The position numbers were made by a program, and so were the translations under genes. This document shows positions 25,282-33,843 of a DNA stretch of 64,000 nucleotides, piece by piece. The notes beneath the pieces were generated by a model. It did no database searches. It saw only the letters and a program-made list of their open reading frames with translations, and was not told where the DNA came from. Origin of the DNA: Bacteroidota bacterium (GTDB taxonomy: Bacteria; Bacteroidota; Bacteroidia; 2-12-FULL-35-15); the NCBI GenBank assembly GCA_025963715.1, contig JAOQAG010000001.1, forward strand, positions 1 to 64,000. The letters are read 5' to 3'. Position 1 is the first letter of the stretch, and every line of letters starts with the position of its first letter.

Positions 25282-26217
25282 ATGGAAAAGCAGGAAATAC
25301 TTGATCAGATAGAAAGTTTAAAAAAGCAATACGGTGAATGGTCGTATGATATTCCGTTGCCGCATGGCATCTGGACGAAAGGAAATTTACAGATCCCGCA
25401 TACACGCTTAAAACGGATCGTGCAGCTTTCAAAAGATTTGGTTGGTAAACCATTATCGGAGTGCAGAGTATTAGATTTAGGTAGTCTTGATGGACAGTTT
25501 TCCATTGAATTTGCGATGCAGGGTGCGCAGGTTCTGGGTGTGGAGATCAGGGAAGCAAGCATCAGCAAAGCAATTTTTTGCAGGGATGTGCTTGGATTGA
25601 AAAACCTGGAATTCCGCCAGGGCGATGCACGCGATATTTCGGTGGCGACACACGGCATGTTTGATATTATTATTTGCAGCGGTTTGCTGTATCACTTAAC
25701 GGCTGGCGATGCGATCGCGCTGATCAATAAAATGCATGAAATGTCGAACAAACTGGCGATCGTGGACACGCACATTGCACTGGAACCGATCCACCCGTAT
25801 GGAAAAGACGGCGTATCGTATCATGGCGTTTTACAAATTGAGCACGATAAAAAAGATGAGCAGAGCTTAAAAGCAACGCGTTTGTGGGCTTCCTGGGATA
25901 ACCCGGAAAGTTTTTGGTTCACACGCCCGTCACTGGTAAATATTTTTACAAAAGCAGGATTCAGCTCGGTGTATGAATGTTTTGCACCGGCACACGTCAA
26001 TTTCGGGAAACCGGGAATTGAACACAAAGACAGATGTACGTTTGTAGCCATTAAGGGACAAAAGATCCAGATGCTGACATCGCCTGTTGCTACTGATTTT
26101 AAAGAAGAATTACCGGAGCACAGCCTGGATTATATGGCTGCGCCGGTGAGCAACGGACAAGGAAATGCATCGTTACTTGGAAGAATAAAAAATAAATTGA
26201 AACGCATCGGCGGTTAA
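25282..26217 (+). CDS. Class I SAM-dependent methyltransferase
   Basis: A 311-residue protein with the SAM-binding motif I VLDLGSLDGQFSIEFA (about 62-77), an acidic end to the second strand (VLGVEIRE), the GDARDI segment and motif DIIICSGLLYHLTAGD with the tyrosine-histidine pair common in this fold. About 50 residues before the core and 110 after it are not recognised. As the first gene after the Wzt-like ATPase, with a sulfotransferase six bases downstream, it probably methylates a sugar of the exported glycan. The target atom cannot be told from the sequence. Confidence 0.88.
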   Translation: MEKQEILDQIESLKKQYGEWSYDIPLPHGIWTKGNLQIPHTRLKRIVQLSKDLVGKPLSECRVLDLGSLDGQFSIEFAMQGAQVLGVEIREASISKAIFCRDVLGLKNLEFRQGDARDISVATHGMFDIIICSGLLYHLTAGDAIALINKMHEMSNKLAIVDTHIALEPIHPYGKDGVSYHGVLQIEHDKKDEQSLKATRLWASWDNPESFWFTRPSLVNIFTKAGFSSVYECFAPAHVNFGKPGIEHKDRCTFVAIKGQKIQMLTSPVATDFKEELPEHSLDYMAAPVSNGQGNASLLGRIKNKLKRIGG

Positions 26218-26222
26218 TTTGA

Positions 26223-26888
26223 ATGATGGTTTTTAAAAAGAAAACAAAAGTATTCTGCATTGGTTTTAACAAAACCGGCACCACGTCTGTAAAAAAGGCG
26301 CTGGAAGATCTGCAGTATAAAATGGGGGAGCAAAGCAGGGGCGAGTGGATGCTGGATAACTGGTCGAAGCGCAATTTTTCGGATCTGGATAGTTATTGCA
26401 AAACGGCGGATGCTTTCCAGGATGCGCCGTTTAGCTTTCCATTCACGTATGCATACCTCGATCAGAAATTCAACGGAAGTAAATTTATTTTAACGGAGCG
26501 CGATTCGGCGGAACAATGGTACGAATCGCTGCTGAGCTTTCACAGCAAGCTGTGGGGCGATAATGAAGGTGTGCCGACGAAGAAAAATTTAGAGGAAGTA
26601 AAATATATTTACACCGGTTTTCCCTATAAGTTCATGAAGTTTGTTTACAACACACCGGATGATGATCTGTACAACAAACAAATTTTAATGGATGCGTACA
26701 GCAACCATTCGTATTCGGTGAAAGAATATTTTAAATACCGTGAGAACGATTTATTGGTGCTGAATTTAGGAGAAAAGGACAGTTATAAAAAGTTGTGTGC
26801 ATTCATCGGAAAAGAACCATTATATGATGATTTTCCATGGGAAAATAAAACAGAAAATGTGTATGATTTGATCGGGAGGAAGAAATGA
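26223..26888 (+). CDS. PAPS-dependent sulfotransferase family protein
   Basis: A 221-residue protein with the 5'-phosphosulfate-binding loop near its start: FCIGFNKTGTTSVKKAL, with Lys17 and Thr20/21 as the PAPS contacts. A second block FILTERDSAEQWYESL (about 80-95) corresponds to the strand carrying the conserved Arg and Ser that bind the 3'-phosphate. Size and motif order match the small bacterial sulfotransferases. It starts six bases after the methyltransferase, so the two are translated from one message. It would add a sulfate group to the surface glycan, which is uncommon in Bacteroidota; other acceptors such as lipids remain possible. No sulfate-activating genes are in the window. Confidence 0.85.
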   Translation: MMVFKKKTKVFCIGFNKTGTTSVKKALEDLQYKMGEQSRGEWMLDNWSKRNFSDLDSYCKTADAFQDAPFSFPFTYAYLDQKFNGSKFILTERDSAEQWYESLLSFHSKLWGDNEGVPTKKNLEEVKYIYTGFPYKFMKFVYNTPDDDLYNKQILMDAYSNHSYSVKEYFKYRENDLLVLNLGEKDSYKKLCAFIGKEPLYDDFPWENKTENVYDLIGRKK

Positions 26889-26986
26889 AAGGAATTATAA
26901 ATGATGAATTATAAATTATAGATGAAAGCTGTGTGAAGCGGGGTGTAAAAAAAATTTAATTATGAAATCCCTATCATCAATTATAC

Positions 26987-27014
26987 TGTCATCCCGCAAT
27001 GTTGCGGGATGACA
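26987..27014. repeat. TGTCATCCCGCA hairpin, copy D
   Basis: TGTCATCCCGCAA TG TTGCGGGATGACA: a perfect 13-base-pair palindrome with a two-base centre. It shares the TGTCATCCCG start with the other copies but with CAA instead of GGC. It sits between the sulfotransferase and the aminotransferase genes, separating two sub-operons. A run of ATTATAAAT-like short repeats lies just before it, at 26893-26920. Confidence 0.8.
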
Positions 27015-27048
27015 TTCAAAAATAGAATAGTTCAAAAATAAAAACTAA

Positions 27049-28125
27049 ATGATCAACGTTACCAAACCATACCTGCCTTCGAAGGAAGAATATACCGCTT
27101 ATCTGGACGGGATCTGGGAAAGAAACTGGCTGACCAATTACGGGCCTTTGGTAAACGAACTGGAGGAAAAATTAAAAAAGCGGTTAGATGTAGAGTATTT
27201 GCAATTCCTTGTGAATGGCACTGTTCCGCTGCAGATCGCGATAAAAGTATTGGGAATTACAGGCGAGGTGATCACTACGCCGTTTTCATACGTAGCAACT
27301 ACGGGTGCTATTTTATGGGAAAATTGCACTCCGGTTTTTGTGGATATTGAACCGAAAACATTTTGCATTGATGCGGATAAGATCGAAGCAGCGATCACAC
27401 CACAAACGTCTGCCATCCTTGCCACACACGTATACGGTTTTCCCTGTGATGTGGTAAAAATTGAACAGATCGCGAAGAAACATAATCTGAAAGTAATTTA
27501 CGATGGGGCACATGCGTTCGGCGTAAAAATAAATGGGAAAAGTATTTTTCAGTACGGCGATATCAGCACCTGCAGCTTTCACGCAACAAAATTATTTCAT
27601 ACGGTGGAAGGCGGCGCTATCATTTGCAATAACAAAGAACTGAACGATCAGATTTTTTTACACAAAGCATTCGGGCATCTTGGCGATGATTATAAAAGCA
27701 TTGGGATCAACGGGAAAAATTCGGAATTTCATGCAGCAATGGGCTTGTGCAATTTACCGAAAGTAAGCGGTTTTATTGAGCAACGGAAAGCAATTGCGGA
27801 AACATACCGCACTGAATTAAAAAATTTAGAAATCGAATTTCCGGTGATTCCTTCCGGGTTGGATTATAATTACAGCTATTTTCCCATCCTCTTCAAAAGT
27901 GAAGAAGTATTATTAAAAGTGAAAAATCATTTGGCAGCAAATGAAGTGAACACGCGCCGGTATTTTTATCCGTCGCTGAATACGTTGCCATACCTTGAAA
28001 AACGCTACGCCTGCCCGGTTTCGGAAGAAGTGGCAGTGCGTGTTTTATGTTTGCCGTTTTACCAGCAATTGACAAAAGAAGAAATTCTTTTTATATGTAA
28101 ATTAGTTACAGACGCATTCAAATGA
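27049..28125 (+). CDS. DegT/DnrJ/EryC1/StrS sugar aminotransferase
   Basis: A 358-residue PLP-dependent aminotransferase acting on nucleotide-linked keto-sugars. The N-terminal block ends NWLTNYGPLVNELE. The PLP-phosphate region is VNGTVPLQIA, Asp152 in IYDGAHAFGV pairs with the pyridine nitrogen, and Lys181 in SFHATKLFHTVEGGA is the internal aldimine lysine. Length is normal. The ATP-grasp gene overlaps its stop codon by four bases, and three further genes follow without gaps, so they form a translationally coupled cassette. The likely product is an amino-deoxy sugar; no 4,6-dehydratase of the usual RmlB/FlmA type is in the window, so the keto-sugar must come from elsewhere or from the small epimerase-like enzyme at 29138. 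Confidence 0.93.
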   Translation: MINVTKPYLPSKEEYTAYLDGIWERNWLTNYGPLVNELEEKLKKRLDVEYLQFLVNGTVPLQIAIKVLGITGEVITTPFSYVATTGAILWENCTPVFVDIEPKTFCIDADKIEAAITPQTSAILATHVYGFPCDVVKIEQIAKKHNLKVIYDGAHAFGVKINGKSIFQYGDISTCSFHATKLFHTVEGGAIICNNKELNDQIFLHKAFGHLGDDYKSIGINGKNSEFHAAMGLCNLPKVSGFIEQRKAIAETYRTELKNLEIEFPVIPSGLDYNYSYFPILFKSEEVLLKVKNHLAANEVNTRRYFYPSLNTLPYLEKRYACPVSEEVAVRVLCLPFYQQLTKEEILFICKLVTDAFK

Positions 28126-29138
28126 AAAAATATACAATAGCAGTTACGGGTGTTGGCGGTGGTGTTGGACAAAGCATTATTAAATCGCTGTACGGTACGG
28201 ATTACAATGTGATCGGGCTGGATGGCGAATCATTGGCAACGGGTTTGTATGCCGTTCCGAAAGCATATAAAATTCCGTATTCCAACCACCCGAATTATAT
28301 TAATGCATTATTGGAGATCTGCAAAAATGAAAAATGCGATCTGCTTTTCCCCGGCCTGGATGCGGAATTAAAGATCTTATCTCAAAACCGTGAAAAGTTT
28401 AAAGCGATCGGAACAACGGTGATCGTGAGCGATGAGGAAGTGGTGGATGTATCGGATGATAAGATGTTGTTTTTCGATAAATTAAAAGCAATCGGTGTGG
28501 GCGTTCCGCTTACCTATGAATTTACCGAGTTGGTAAAGAATAAAACATTGTTGAGCGTACCGATCATTGTAAAACAAAAAGTAGGCGGTGCCCGTTCCAA
28601 AAACGTTTTTCTGGTAAAAAGTGAAAATGATCTGGATGCGTTGATCCAGCGAAAAGACCTGTTGCCGCAGGATTTTATTGCATCGGAATACATTGAAGGC
28701 GATGAGTATACGTGTGGTACAGTTAACCTGGAAAACGAATGCAAAGGTGTAATTGTGATGCGTCGTATTTTGCGTGATGGCGATACGTACAAATGTTTTG
28801 TAGAAAAAAATGAAGCGATCGAAAATACCGTATTAAAAATAATGAAAGGCCTGAAACCTTTTGGTGCCTGTAATGTGCAGCTGCGATTGAAAGATGGCGA
28901 GCCGTATGTTTTTGAGATCAATGCGCGCTGTTCCGGAACTACTGCATCGCGATCGCTGTGCGGATTTAACGAACCGAAAATGATCGCTGATTTATTATTG
29001 AAAAACATTCAGCCGGAATATACCATTCAGCAGAAAACAATTTTGCGTTACTGGAAAGAGCTGGAAGTGGAAAACGATTCGGTGGAAACAATGGTAACCA
29101 ATCAATCTATTGAAAATACAAACTATAAAAAAATCTGA
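28122..29138 (+). CDS. ATP-grasp ligase (CarB-like)
   Basis: A 338-residue ATP-grasp protein. It opens with TIAVTGVGGGVGQSIIKSLY, a pre-ATP-grasp Rossmann-like domain, and continues with PIIVKQKVGGARSKNVF (about 145-165, ATP-binding lysines), EYIEGDEYTCGTV (about 185-197) and the metal-binding end YVFEINARCSGTT (about 265-277), which has the Glu and Asn that bind magnesium. Such enzymes join a carboxylate to an amine or other nucleophile. Placed between an amino-sugar aminotransferase and an acetyltransferase, it may attach an amino acid or hydroxy acid to the new amino group. It overlaps its neighbours by four bases and one base. Confidence 0.9.
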   Translation: MKKYTIAVTGVGGGVGQSIIKSLYGTDYNVIGLDGESLATGLYAVPKAYKIPYSNHPNYINALLEICKNEKCDLLFPGLDAELKILSQNREKFKAIGTTVIVSDEEVVDVSDDKMLFFDKLKAIGVGVPLTYEFTELVKNKTLLSVPIIVKQKVGGARSKNVFLVKSENDLDALIQRKDLLPQDFIASEYIEGDEYTCGTVNLENECKGVIVMRRILRDGDTYKCFVEKNEAIENTVLKIMKGLKPFGACNVQLRLKDGEPYVFEINARCSGTTASRSLCGFNEPKMIADLLLKNIQPEYTIQQKTILRYWKELEVENDSVETMVTNQSIENTNYKKI

Positions 29139-29965
29139 TGAATGCTGCAGTTGTTGGTGCAAATGGCTTTTTAGGCAGAAATTTAATTTCCGCATTGCTG
29201 GAAAAAAAATTCAGGGTGCTTGCATTGTACAACAATAACAACGATCGCATTCCGGAAGGTTGTACAAAAATTCCGGTTACCCGGATCAACAAAATTCCCC
29301 TGATCACCGATTATTTATTCATCACGATCGGCAATCATTCGCTGGATCAAAAAAAATTTGATGCACAGCGCGAATTTATAAATTCGATCCTGCAAAAAGT
29401 ATCTTTCCAAAAAGTGATTTACGTGTCGAGTGTGGCCGTTTACGGTGCGCATAGCGATGTGATAAAAGAAGAAAGTAATTTTAATACACCTTCTATTTAT
29501 GGACAGGCGAAGATCGCGGAAGAAAAATTAATTGTTCAGCAAAAAAATTATGCGATCATCCGGTTTACGTATTTATATGGCGCCGGAATGGATCAAAATT
29601 CATTGCTGCCGAAAATGTGCAAACAGGCAAAACAAAATAAAAGCATCGCGGTATATGGCAATGGTAGCAGGAAACAGGATTACCTGGAAGTGAGCGATGC
29701 GGTTGAATTATTGATCGCGGCAGCGCTGCAAGAAGAAAACGAAATCTTCATTGGGGCAACCGGAACATCCTTTTCCAATAAGGAAGTGGCGGAAGAAATT
29801 GCAGTGAATATTCCCGGAACCACGATTGAATTGATGAATGAAGACAAAGCGCCTTCTTTTTTTTACGATGTGGAAAAAACGAAAACGGAATTGAACTGGC
29901 AGCCGCGTGTTGCATTCAACGATGGAATTAAAAAAATGATCGAACATGATTTGGCTGATCTATAG
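29138..29965 (+). CDS. NAD-dependent epimerase/dehydratase family protein
   Basis: A 275-residue extended SDR protein. The NAD(P)-binding loop is VVGANGFLGRNLI (about 5-17), the catalytic serine lies in VIYVSSVAVYG, and YGQAKIAEEKL supplies the YxxxK tyrosine and lysine. The RFTYLYGAGMDQN segment and GNGSRKQDYLEVSD fit sugar-nucleotide reductases/epimerases. It is shorter than RmlB-type dehydratases and closer in size to RmlD-like or NAD-epimerases. Its ATG overlaps the ATP-grasp stop by one base and its end overlaps the next gene by 20 bases. It probably reduces or epimerises the sugar handled by the aminotransferase. Confidence 0.9.
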   Translation: MNAAVVGANGFLGRNLISALLEKKFRVLALYNNNNDRIPEGCTKIPVTRINKIPLITDYLFITIGNHSLDQKKFDAQREFINSILQKVSFQKVIYVSSVAVYGAHSDVIKEESNFNTPSIYGQAKIAEEKLIVQQKNYAIIRFTYLYGAGMDQNSLLPKMCKQAKQNKSIAVYGNGSRKQDYLEVSDAVELLIAAALQEENEIFIGATGTSFSNKEVAEEIAVNIPGTTIELMNEDKAPSFFYDVEKTKTELNWQPRVAFNDGIKKMIEHDLADL

Positions 29966-30581
29966 CGATGTACACGGCAACCTGCCTGCGTTTGAAGCAA
30001 TGTTGAAAGATTGCGGCGAATACGATGCAAGCGCCTGTTTGGGTGATCTGGTCAATTACGGGCCATGGAGTAATGCCTGTGTGGATCTGGCGATGTCGTT
30101 AAAAAATCCGGTGCTGATCATGGGAAATCACGAAGAAGCATTTATTGATGGAAAATATCCGGGTGAAAATAAATTGGTGCAGCAGTTTTTTAATCAAACT
30201 ATTAAAGAATTTCATCGCTATAGCGAGATAAAAACGTTTAAGGAAAAACAATTGTTGGATAGCTTCACGTTGCAGCATACATTTAATAATCAGTATATTT
30301 ATCCGGATACAACGGTGGAGCTGGACGGGAATTACATGATCGGGCATTCGCATCACCAGTTCCATTACCGGAACAATGGCTTTGACCTGTACAATACAGG
30401 CAGCGTGGGGCAAAACAGGAAAGTAATCAACGTGGCGGATTATATATTGTATGATTCGGAAACGCAAAAAATAACCATGAAAAGTGTGCGCTATGATCTG
30501 GATCTGCTGATCACTGAAATGAAATTAAAACAATATCCGGAGGAATGCCTCGCGTATTATTTAAACAAAAAAAAAGCGTAA
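29946..30581 (+). CDS. Metallophosphoesterase (calcineurin-like)
   Basis: A 211-residue two-metal phosphoesterase. All metal-binding motifs are visible: Asp8 and His10 in SDVHGN, Asp34 in GDLVNYG, Asn61-His62 in GNHEE, and GHSHHQF with His134 and His136. A YNTGSVGQ block near residue 152 is typical of the YfcE/MJ0936-like group. Overlap by 20 bases with the epimerase and three bases before the acetyltransferase place it firmly in the sugar cassette. It could remove a phosphate from a sugar intermediate; a link to the Wzc-like kinase, which usually has a phosphatase partner, is less likely because that needs a protein-tyrosine phosphatase. The substrate is unknown. Confidence 0.9.
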   Translation: MIWLIYSDVHGNLPAFEAMLKDCGEYDASACLGDLVNYGPWSNACVDLAMSLKNPVLIMGNHEEAFIDGKYPGENKLVQQFFNQTIKEFHRYSEIKTFKEKQLLDSFTLQHTFNNQYIYPDTTVELDGNYMIGHSHHQFHYRNNGFDLYNTGSVGQNRKVINVADYILYDSETQKITMKSVRYDLDLLITEMKLKQYPEECLAYYLNKKKA

Positions 30582-30584
30582 AAC

Positions 30585-31217
30585 ATGAACAAGGATGTGG
30601 AAATAACGGATTCGGTGATTTCGGATTCTGCAAAAATAAATGATCATGCAACGATCATCCGTTCTACTTTGGGTGAATCGGCGATGGTGGGTAAATTTTC
30701 CAAAATGGCGTATTCGGAAATGGATACGCTTTCCTACATTGGTGAATACACGATCGTGATCAATTCCATCATTAAAAAATTTACGTCCATTTCCTGGGGA
30801 GTCACCATCGGCCCGGAGGAGCATGATTACAAACGTGTGACCAATCACAGTTTTTTATATTCGGTAAAATCTTTTCAATTGACGCCGCACAAACATTACA
30901 GTCCGTTTGAAAAGCCCTGCGAGATAGGGAATGATGTGTGGATCGGTTGTAACAGTACTATTTTACGCGGTGTGAAAATCGGCGACGGTGCCGTGATTGG
31001 TGCTAATTCGCTGGTAAATATGGACATTCCGCCGTATGCCATTGCCGTTGGTTCGCCTGCAAAAATTATCAAATACCGGTTTTCGGAAGAAGTGATCGCG
31101 GCGTTGCTGGATGCGCAATGGTGGAATTTACCAACAGAAGTAATCTCTGCAAATACCGAACTGTTTGCAGCAGAACCTGATCTGGAGATCGTGAAAAAAA
31201 TAAAATCATTATTTTAA
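30585..31217 (+). CDS. Hexapeptide-repeat O/N-acetyltransferase (CatB/LbH type)
   Basis: A 210-residue left-handed beta-helix acetyltransferase. Hexapeptide-type turns run from about 15 to 160. Motifs include [21 protein letters not shown] with the catalytic-type histidine, [20 protein letters not shown] and [16 protein letters not shown], the normal ending of the CatB-related family. The gene begins three bases after the phosphoesterase, the last member of the coupled five-gene cassette beginning with the aminotransferase. It probably acetylates the amino group or a hydroxyl of the nucleotide sugar, using acetyl-CoA. Confidence 0.9.
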   Translation: MNKDVEITDSVISDSAKINDHATIIRSTLGESAMVGKFSKMAYSEMDTLSYIGEYTIVINSIIKKFTSISWGVTIGPEEHDYKRVTNHSFLYSVKSFQLTPHKHYSPFEKPCEIGNDVWIGCNSTILRGVKIGDGAVIGANSLVNMDIPPYAIAVGSPAKIIKYRFSEEVIAALLDAQWWNLPTEVISANTELFAAEPDLEIVKKIKSLF

Positions 31218-31224
31218 AAACCGC

Positions 31225-32223
31225 ATGGAACCTGCAACTACTCAACCGCTGATCTCTGTTTGTGTGCTTACGTATAACCACGAAGCATACATTGCTGAAA
31301 CGATGGAAGGCATTGTGAAGCAGCAGCACGGTTATTCCTGGGAATTTATTATTGCGGACGATAGATCGAAGGATAAAACGCAGGAAATTATTTTGCGTTA
31401 CAAAGAAAAATATCCTTTTATCAAAGTCATATTTCAGAATCCAAACGTAGGCGCATCCCAAAACTTTATTGACTTGTTTACGGCTGCAACAGGCAAATAC
31501 ATTGCCATTTGCGAAGGAGATGATTATTGGACCGATCCATTGAAATTAAAAAAACAGGTAGATTTTTTGGAAGCAAATCCTGATTATGCGATGTGTTTTC
31601 ATGCGGTGAATATTTTGGAAGAAGGAAAAGAATTATTCATTTCTCCGCTGAATTCATCGCGGAAGCAGGAAACATTTACGATTGAAGATCTGGCAAAAAA
31701 GAATTTAGCGCACACACCTTCCGTGATGTACCGCAATGTGCTGAATGCGGCGTTACCTGCATGGTTCATCGAATCGCCGCTGGGCGATTATGCGCTGCAC
31801 ATGCTGCATGCAAAACATGGAAAAATTGGTTACCTGCCGGATGTAATGGCGGTTTACATGCGACATACAGGCGGCGTTTTCAGCACGCTGAAAGAACGCG
31901 ATATTTTATTGAAATCACACAAAGTGATGCAGTTGCTGTTGACGGAAAATTTGTCTGCAGGCGTAATTGAAAACCTGAAAATGCAGCGCCGGAAATACAT
32001 TAACGATGTACTGGAATTGAGCCTGAGCAATAACTGGAACGAGGAATTATTCAAAAAAGATCTCGACCTTTTAGTGGATGATGATGCGCTGATGAAAGAA
32101 TGGGTAAGCAAGCGTTTGCCGCAGGAAATTGTGAATTTGCGGAATTCCAACAGCTTTAAATTAGGGCAAAAAATCAGTCGCTTTTACCAGTTGCTGCGCT
32201 TTAAACGTGGAAACTTAAAATAG
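31225..32223 (+). CDS. Family 2 glycosyltransferase
   Basis: A 332-residue GT-A enzyme. It starts ISVCVLTYNHEAYIAETMEG, has ADDRSKDKT where the nucleotide-sugar is bound and EGDDYWTDPLKLKKQVDFL as the DxD/acceptor region (about 93-112). The two-domain size and the C-terminal helical part without a membrane anchor are usual for cytoplasmic O-antigen transferases in this phylum. It begins eight bases after the acetyltransferase, so it may transfer the sugar made by the preceding cassette. Donor and linkage cannot be read from the sequence. Confidence 0.93.
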   Translation: MEPATTQPLISVCVLTYNHEAYIAETMEGIVKQQHGYSWEFIIADDRSKDKTQEIILRYKEKYPFIKVIFQNPNVGASQNFIDLFTAATGKYIAICEGDDYWTDPLKLKKQVDFLEANPDYAMCFHAVNILEEGKELFISPLNSSRKQETFTIEDLAKKNLAHTPSVMYRNVLNAALPAWFIESPLGDYALHMLHAKHGKIGYLPDVMAVYMRHTGGVFSTLKERDILLKSHKVMQLLLTENLSAGVIENLKMQRRKYINDVLELSLSNNWNEELFKKDLDLLVDDDALMKEWVSKRLPQEIVNLRNSNSFKLGQKISRFYQLLRFKRGNLK

Positions 32224-32259
32224 TGATAATGGACCTGACAGCAACATCAAATAAATTGA

Positions 32260-32267
32260 TATTTTTG
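32260..32267 (+). promoter_or_regulatory. Putative -7 box of the GT11 gene
   Basis: TATTTTTG, an exact TAnnTTTG match eight bases upstream of the ATG at 32275, in the 51-base gap after the GT2 gene. The distance would give an almost leaderless message; no -33 element is evident. Confidence 0.3.
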
Positions 32268-32274
32268 TAACCCG

Positions 32275-33150
32275 ATGATCATAGCAAAAATACATGGCGG
32301 TATTGGTAATCAAATGTTTCAATACGCAGCAGCGAGGCGTTTGGCGCATTATAACAATACGGAATTAAAACTGGATATTTTCCATTACGAAACAAAGGTA
32401 TTGCCGGGTGGCTTGCCATATCGCACATTCGACCTTTCTGTTTTTAACATTCAGCCCGTTTATGCAAGTCAAAAAGAAGTTGATCTTTTTAAAAATACGG
32501 CTGCGGCACCGGTTGCAAAATTGCTGAATAAATTGCAAAATAAGATCAGGCCGCATACGATGATCTATGAGCCGCATTATCATTTTTACCCCGACCTGCT
32601 TACAAAAAAAGGAAATTATTACCTGGACGGTTACTGGCAGAGCGAAAAATATTTCAGCGATATAAAAGACATTCTGCAAAAGGAATTTATTATTACCACC
32701 ACGCTCAACGACGAAGGAAAAGCATTACTGGAGCGGATCAAGAATGAAAATTCGGTTTGTCTGAACATCCGCCGCCAGGATGATGGCAACCGTTACACCA
32801 GCGATTATTTTGAAAAATACATTACGGATGCGATGGACCTGATCGCTTCAAAAGTGAACAACGCACATTTTTTTATTGTGTCGGATGATCTTAACTGGGT
32901 ACGGGAAAATGTAAAATTCCGTTATCCGCATACCATCATCGAAAAGCATTTATACGGCGATAAATTCAGGGATTGTTTGCACATGCTGATCAACTGCAAA
33001 CATTTTATTATCCCGAACAGTTCCTTCGGATGGTGGGCTGCATGGCTGAATACCAATCCGGATAAAATAGTGGTGGCGCCCGATAAATGGGTGCTGGACC
33101 CGAAAATAAGTACACAAGATCTGATCCCAACAAGCTGGATCCGTTTATAA
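32275..33150 (+). CDS. GT11 alpha-1,2-fucosyltransferase family protein
   Basis: A 291-residue protein with the GT11 layout: IHGGIGNQMFQYAAARRLA at the start (GGxGNQMFQYA, donor site), motif I at CLNIRRQDD (162-170), FFIVSDDLNWV (motif II region) and HMLINCKHFIIPNSSFGWWAAWL (motif III). In characterised members motif I is HxRRxD; here Asn164 replaces the histidine while both arginines (166, 167) and Asp169 remain. It would transfer fucose, or a related 6-deoxy sugar, from GDP to galactose O-2. No GDP-fucose synthesis genes are in the window. Confidence 0.9.
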   Translation: MIIAKIHGGIGNQMFQYAAARRLAHYNNTELKLDIFHYETKVLPGGLPYRTFDLSVFNIQPVYASQKEVDLFKNTAAAPVAKLLNKLQNKIRPHTMIYEPHYHFYPDLLTKKGNYYLDGYWQSEKYFSDIKDILQKEFIITTTLNDEGKALLERIKNENSVCLNIRRQDDGNRYTSDYFEKYITDAMDLIASKVNNAHFFIVSDDLNWVRENVKFRYPHTIIEKHLYGDKFRDCLHMLINCKHFIIPNSSFGWWAAWLNTNPDKIVVAPDKWVLDPKISTQDLIPTSWIRL

Positions 33151-33164
33151 AATAACAACAGATT

Positions 33165-33800
33165 ATGAAAAAAATTAGCTACGATATTTCTAAATTCCCT
33201 TTTTGCGAAAAGCTGGAACAGGTCTTCAATATTAAAGACCTGTCGACGATCAATCACGAAATAGAATTGCTGAGCAGGGAGAAAGATCAAAGCACATTTT
33301 ATCATAAAATGTATTATGAATGGGCGCGTACGCCTGAGTTTACGCAGATGTACGAAACCTTCATCAAAGAAGTGATCCAGCCGTTTTATGGCGAGCAGAT
33401 CGTGTACCAGGCTATTCCTACTTACAGAATTGCGTTGCCGAACAATGTGGCTGTGGGCGAATTTCACAAGGATAAGCTTTACCGCGATGCGGTCTGGGCG
33501 ATGGAAGTAAAAGAAGACAATTGGTTTTTACCCTTTACAAAAGCATTTGATACCAATACCATTTGGGTGGAATCCGAGGAAGATAAAGGCGATTACGCAC
33601 CAATGGCTTGTAATTACGGCGAAACCATTTGCTGGAACGGCAGTAATTTAACACACGGTAATAAAGTGAACACTACCGGAAAATCGCGTGTGAGTGTGGA
33701 CTTTAGAGTGATCAAATTTGCGAATTACAAACCAAGCGAACACGGTTCCATTAATACCAACACAAAATTTACCATCGGCGAATATTACAAAGTGATCTAA
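33165..33800 (+). CDS. StrG-like putative non-haem iron oxygenase
   Basis: A 211-residue protein resembling StrG of streptomycin clusters. A possible 2-oxoglutarate/Fe(II) site is visible: His101 and Asp103 in GEFHKDKLY, His164 in NLTHGNKVN and Arg175 in GKSRVSVDFR, about 60-75 residues apart as in jelly-roll dioxygenases. Secondary motifs are ETICWNGSNLTHG and DFRVIKF. The biochemical role of StrG is not settled, so oxidation or hydroxylation of a sugar or its substituent is an inference from motif geometry. It starts 14 bases after the fucosyltransferase, so it is probably co-transcribed. Confidence 0.75.
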   Translation: MKKISYDISKFPFCEKLEQVFNIKDLSTINHEIELLSREKDQSTFYHKMYYEWARTPEFTQMYETFIKEVIQPFYGEQIVYQAIPTYRIALPNNVAVGEFHKDKLYRDAVWAMEVKEDNWFLPFTKAFDTNTIWVESEEDKGDYAPMACNYGETICWNGSNLTHGNKVNTTGKSRVSVDFRVIKFANYKPSEHGSINTNTKFTIGEYYKVI

Positions 33801-33843
33801 ATAAAATAAGTGTTGAGAACTTTGTAGCAATAAATATTTTTGC

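Noticed and set aside
24797-25453. Minus-strand ORF of 218 codons over the end of the Wzt-like gene and the following gap
   Set aside because: Its centre is the translated heptamer repeat (Phe/Leu/Tyr-rich low complexity), and both ends are antisense to well-supported genes.
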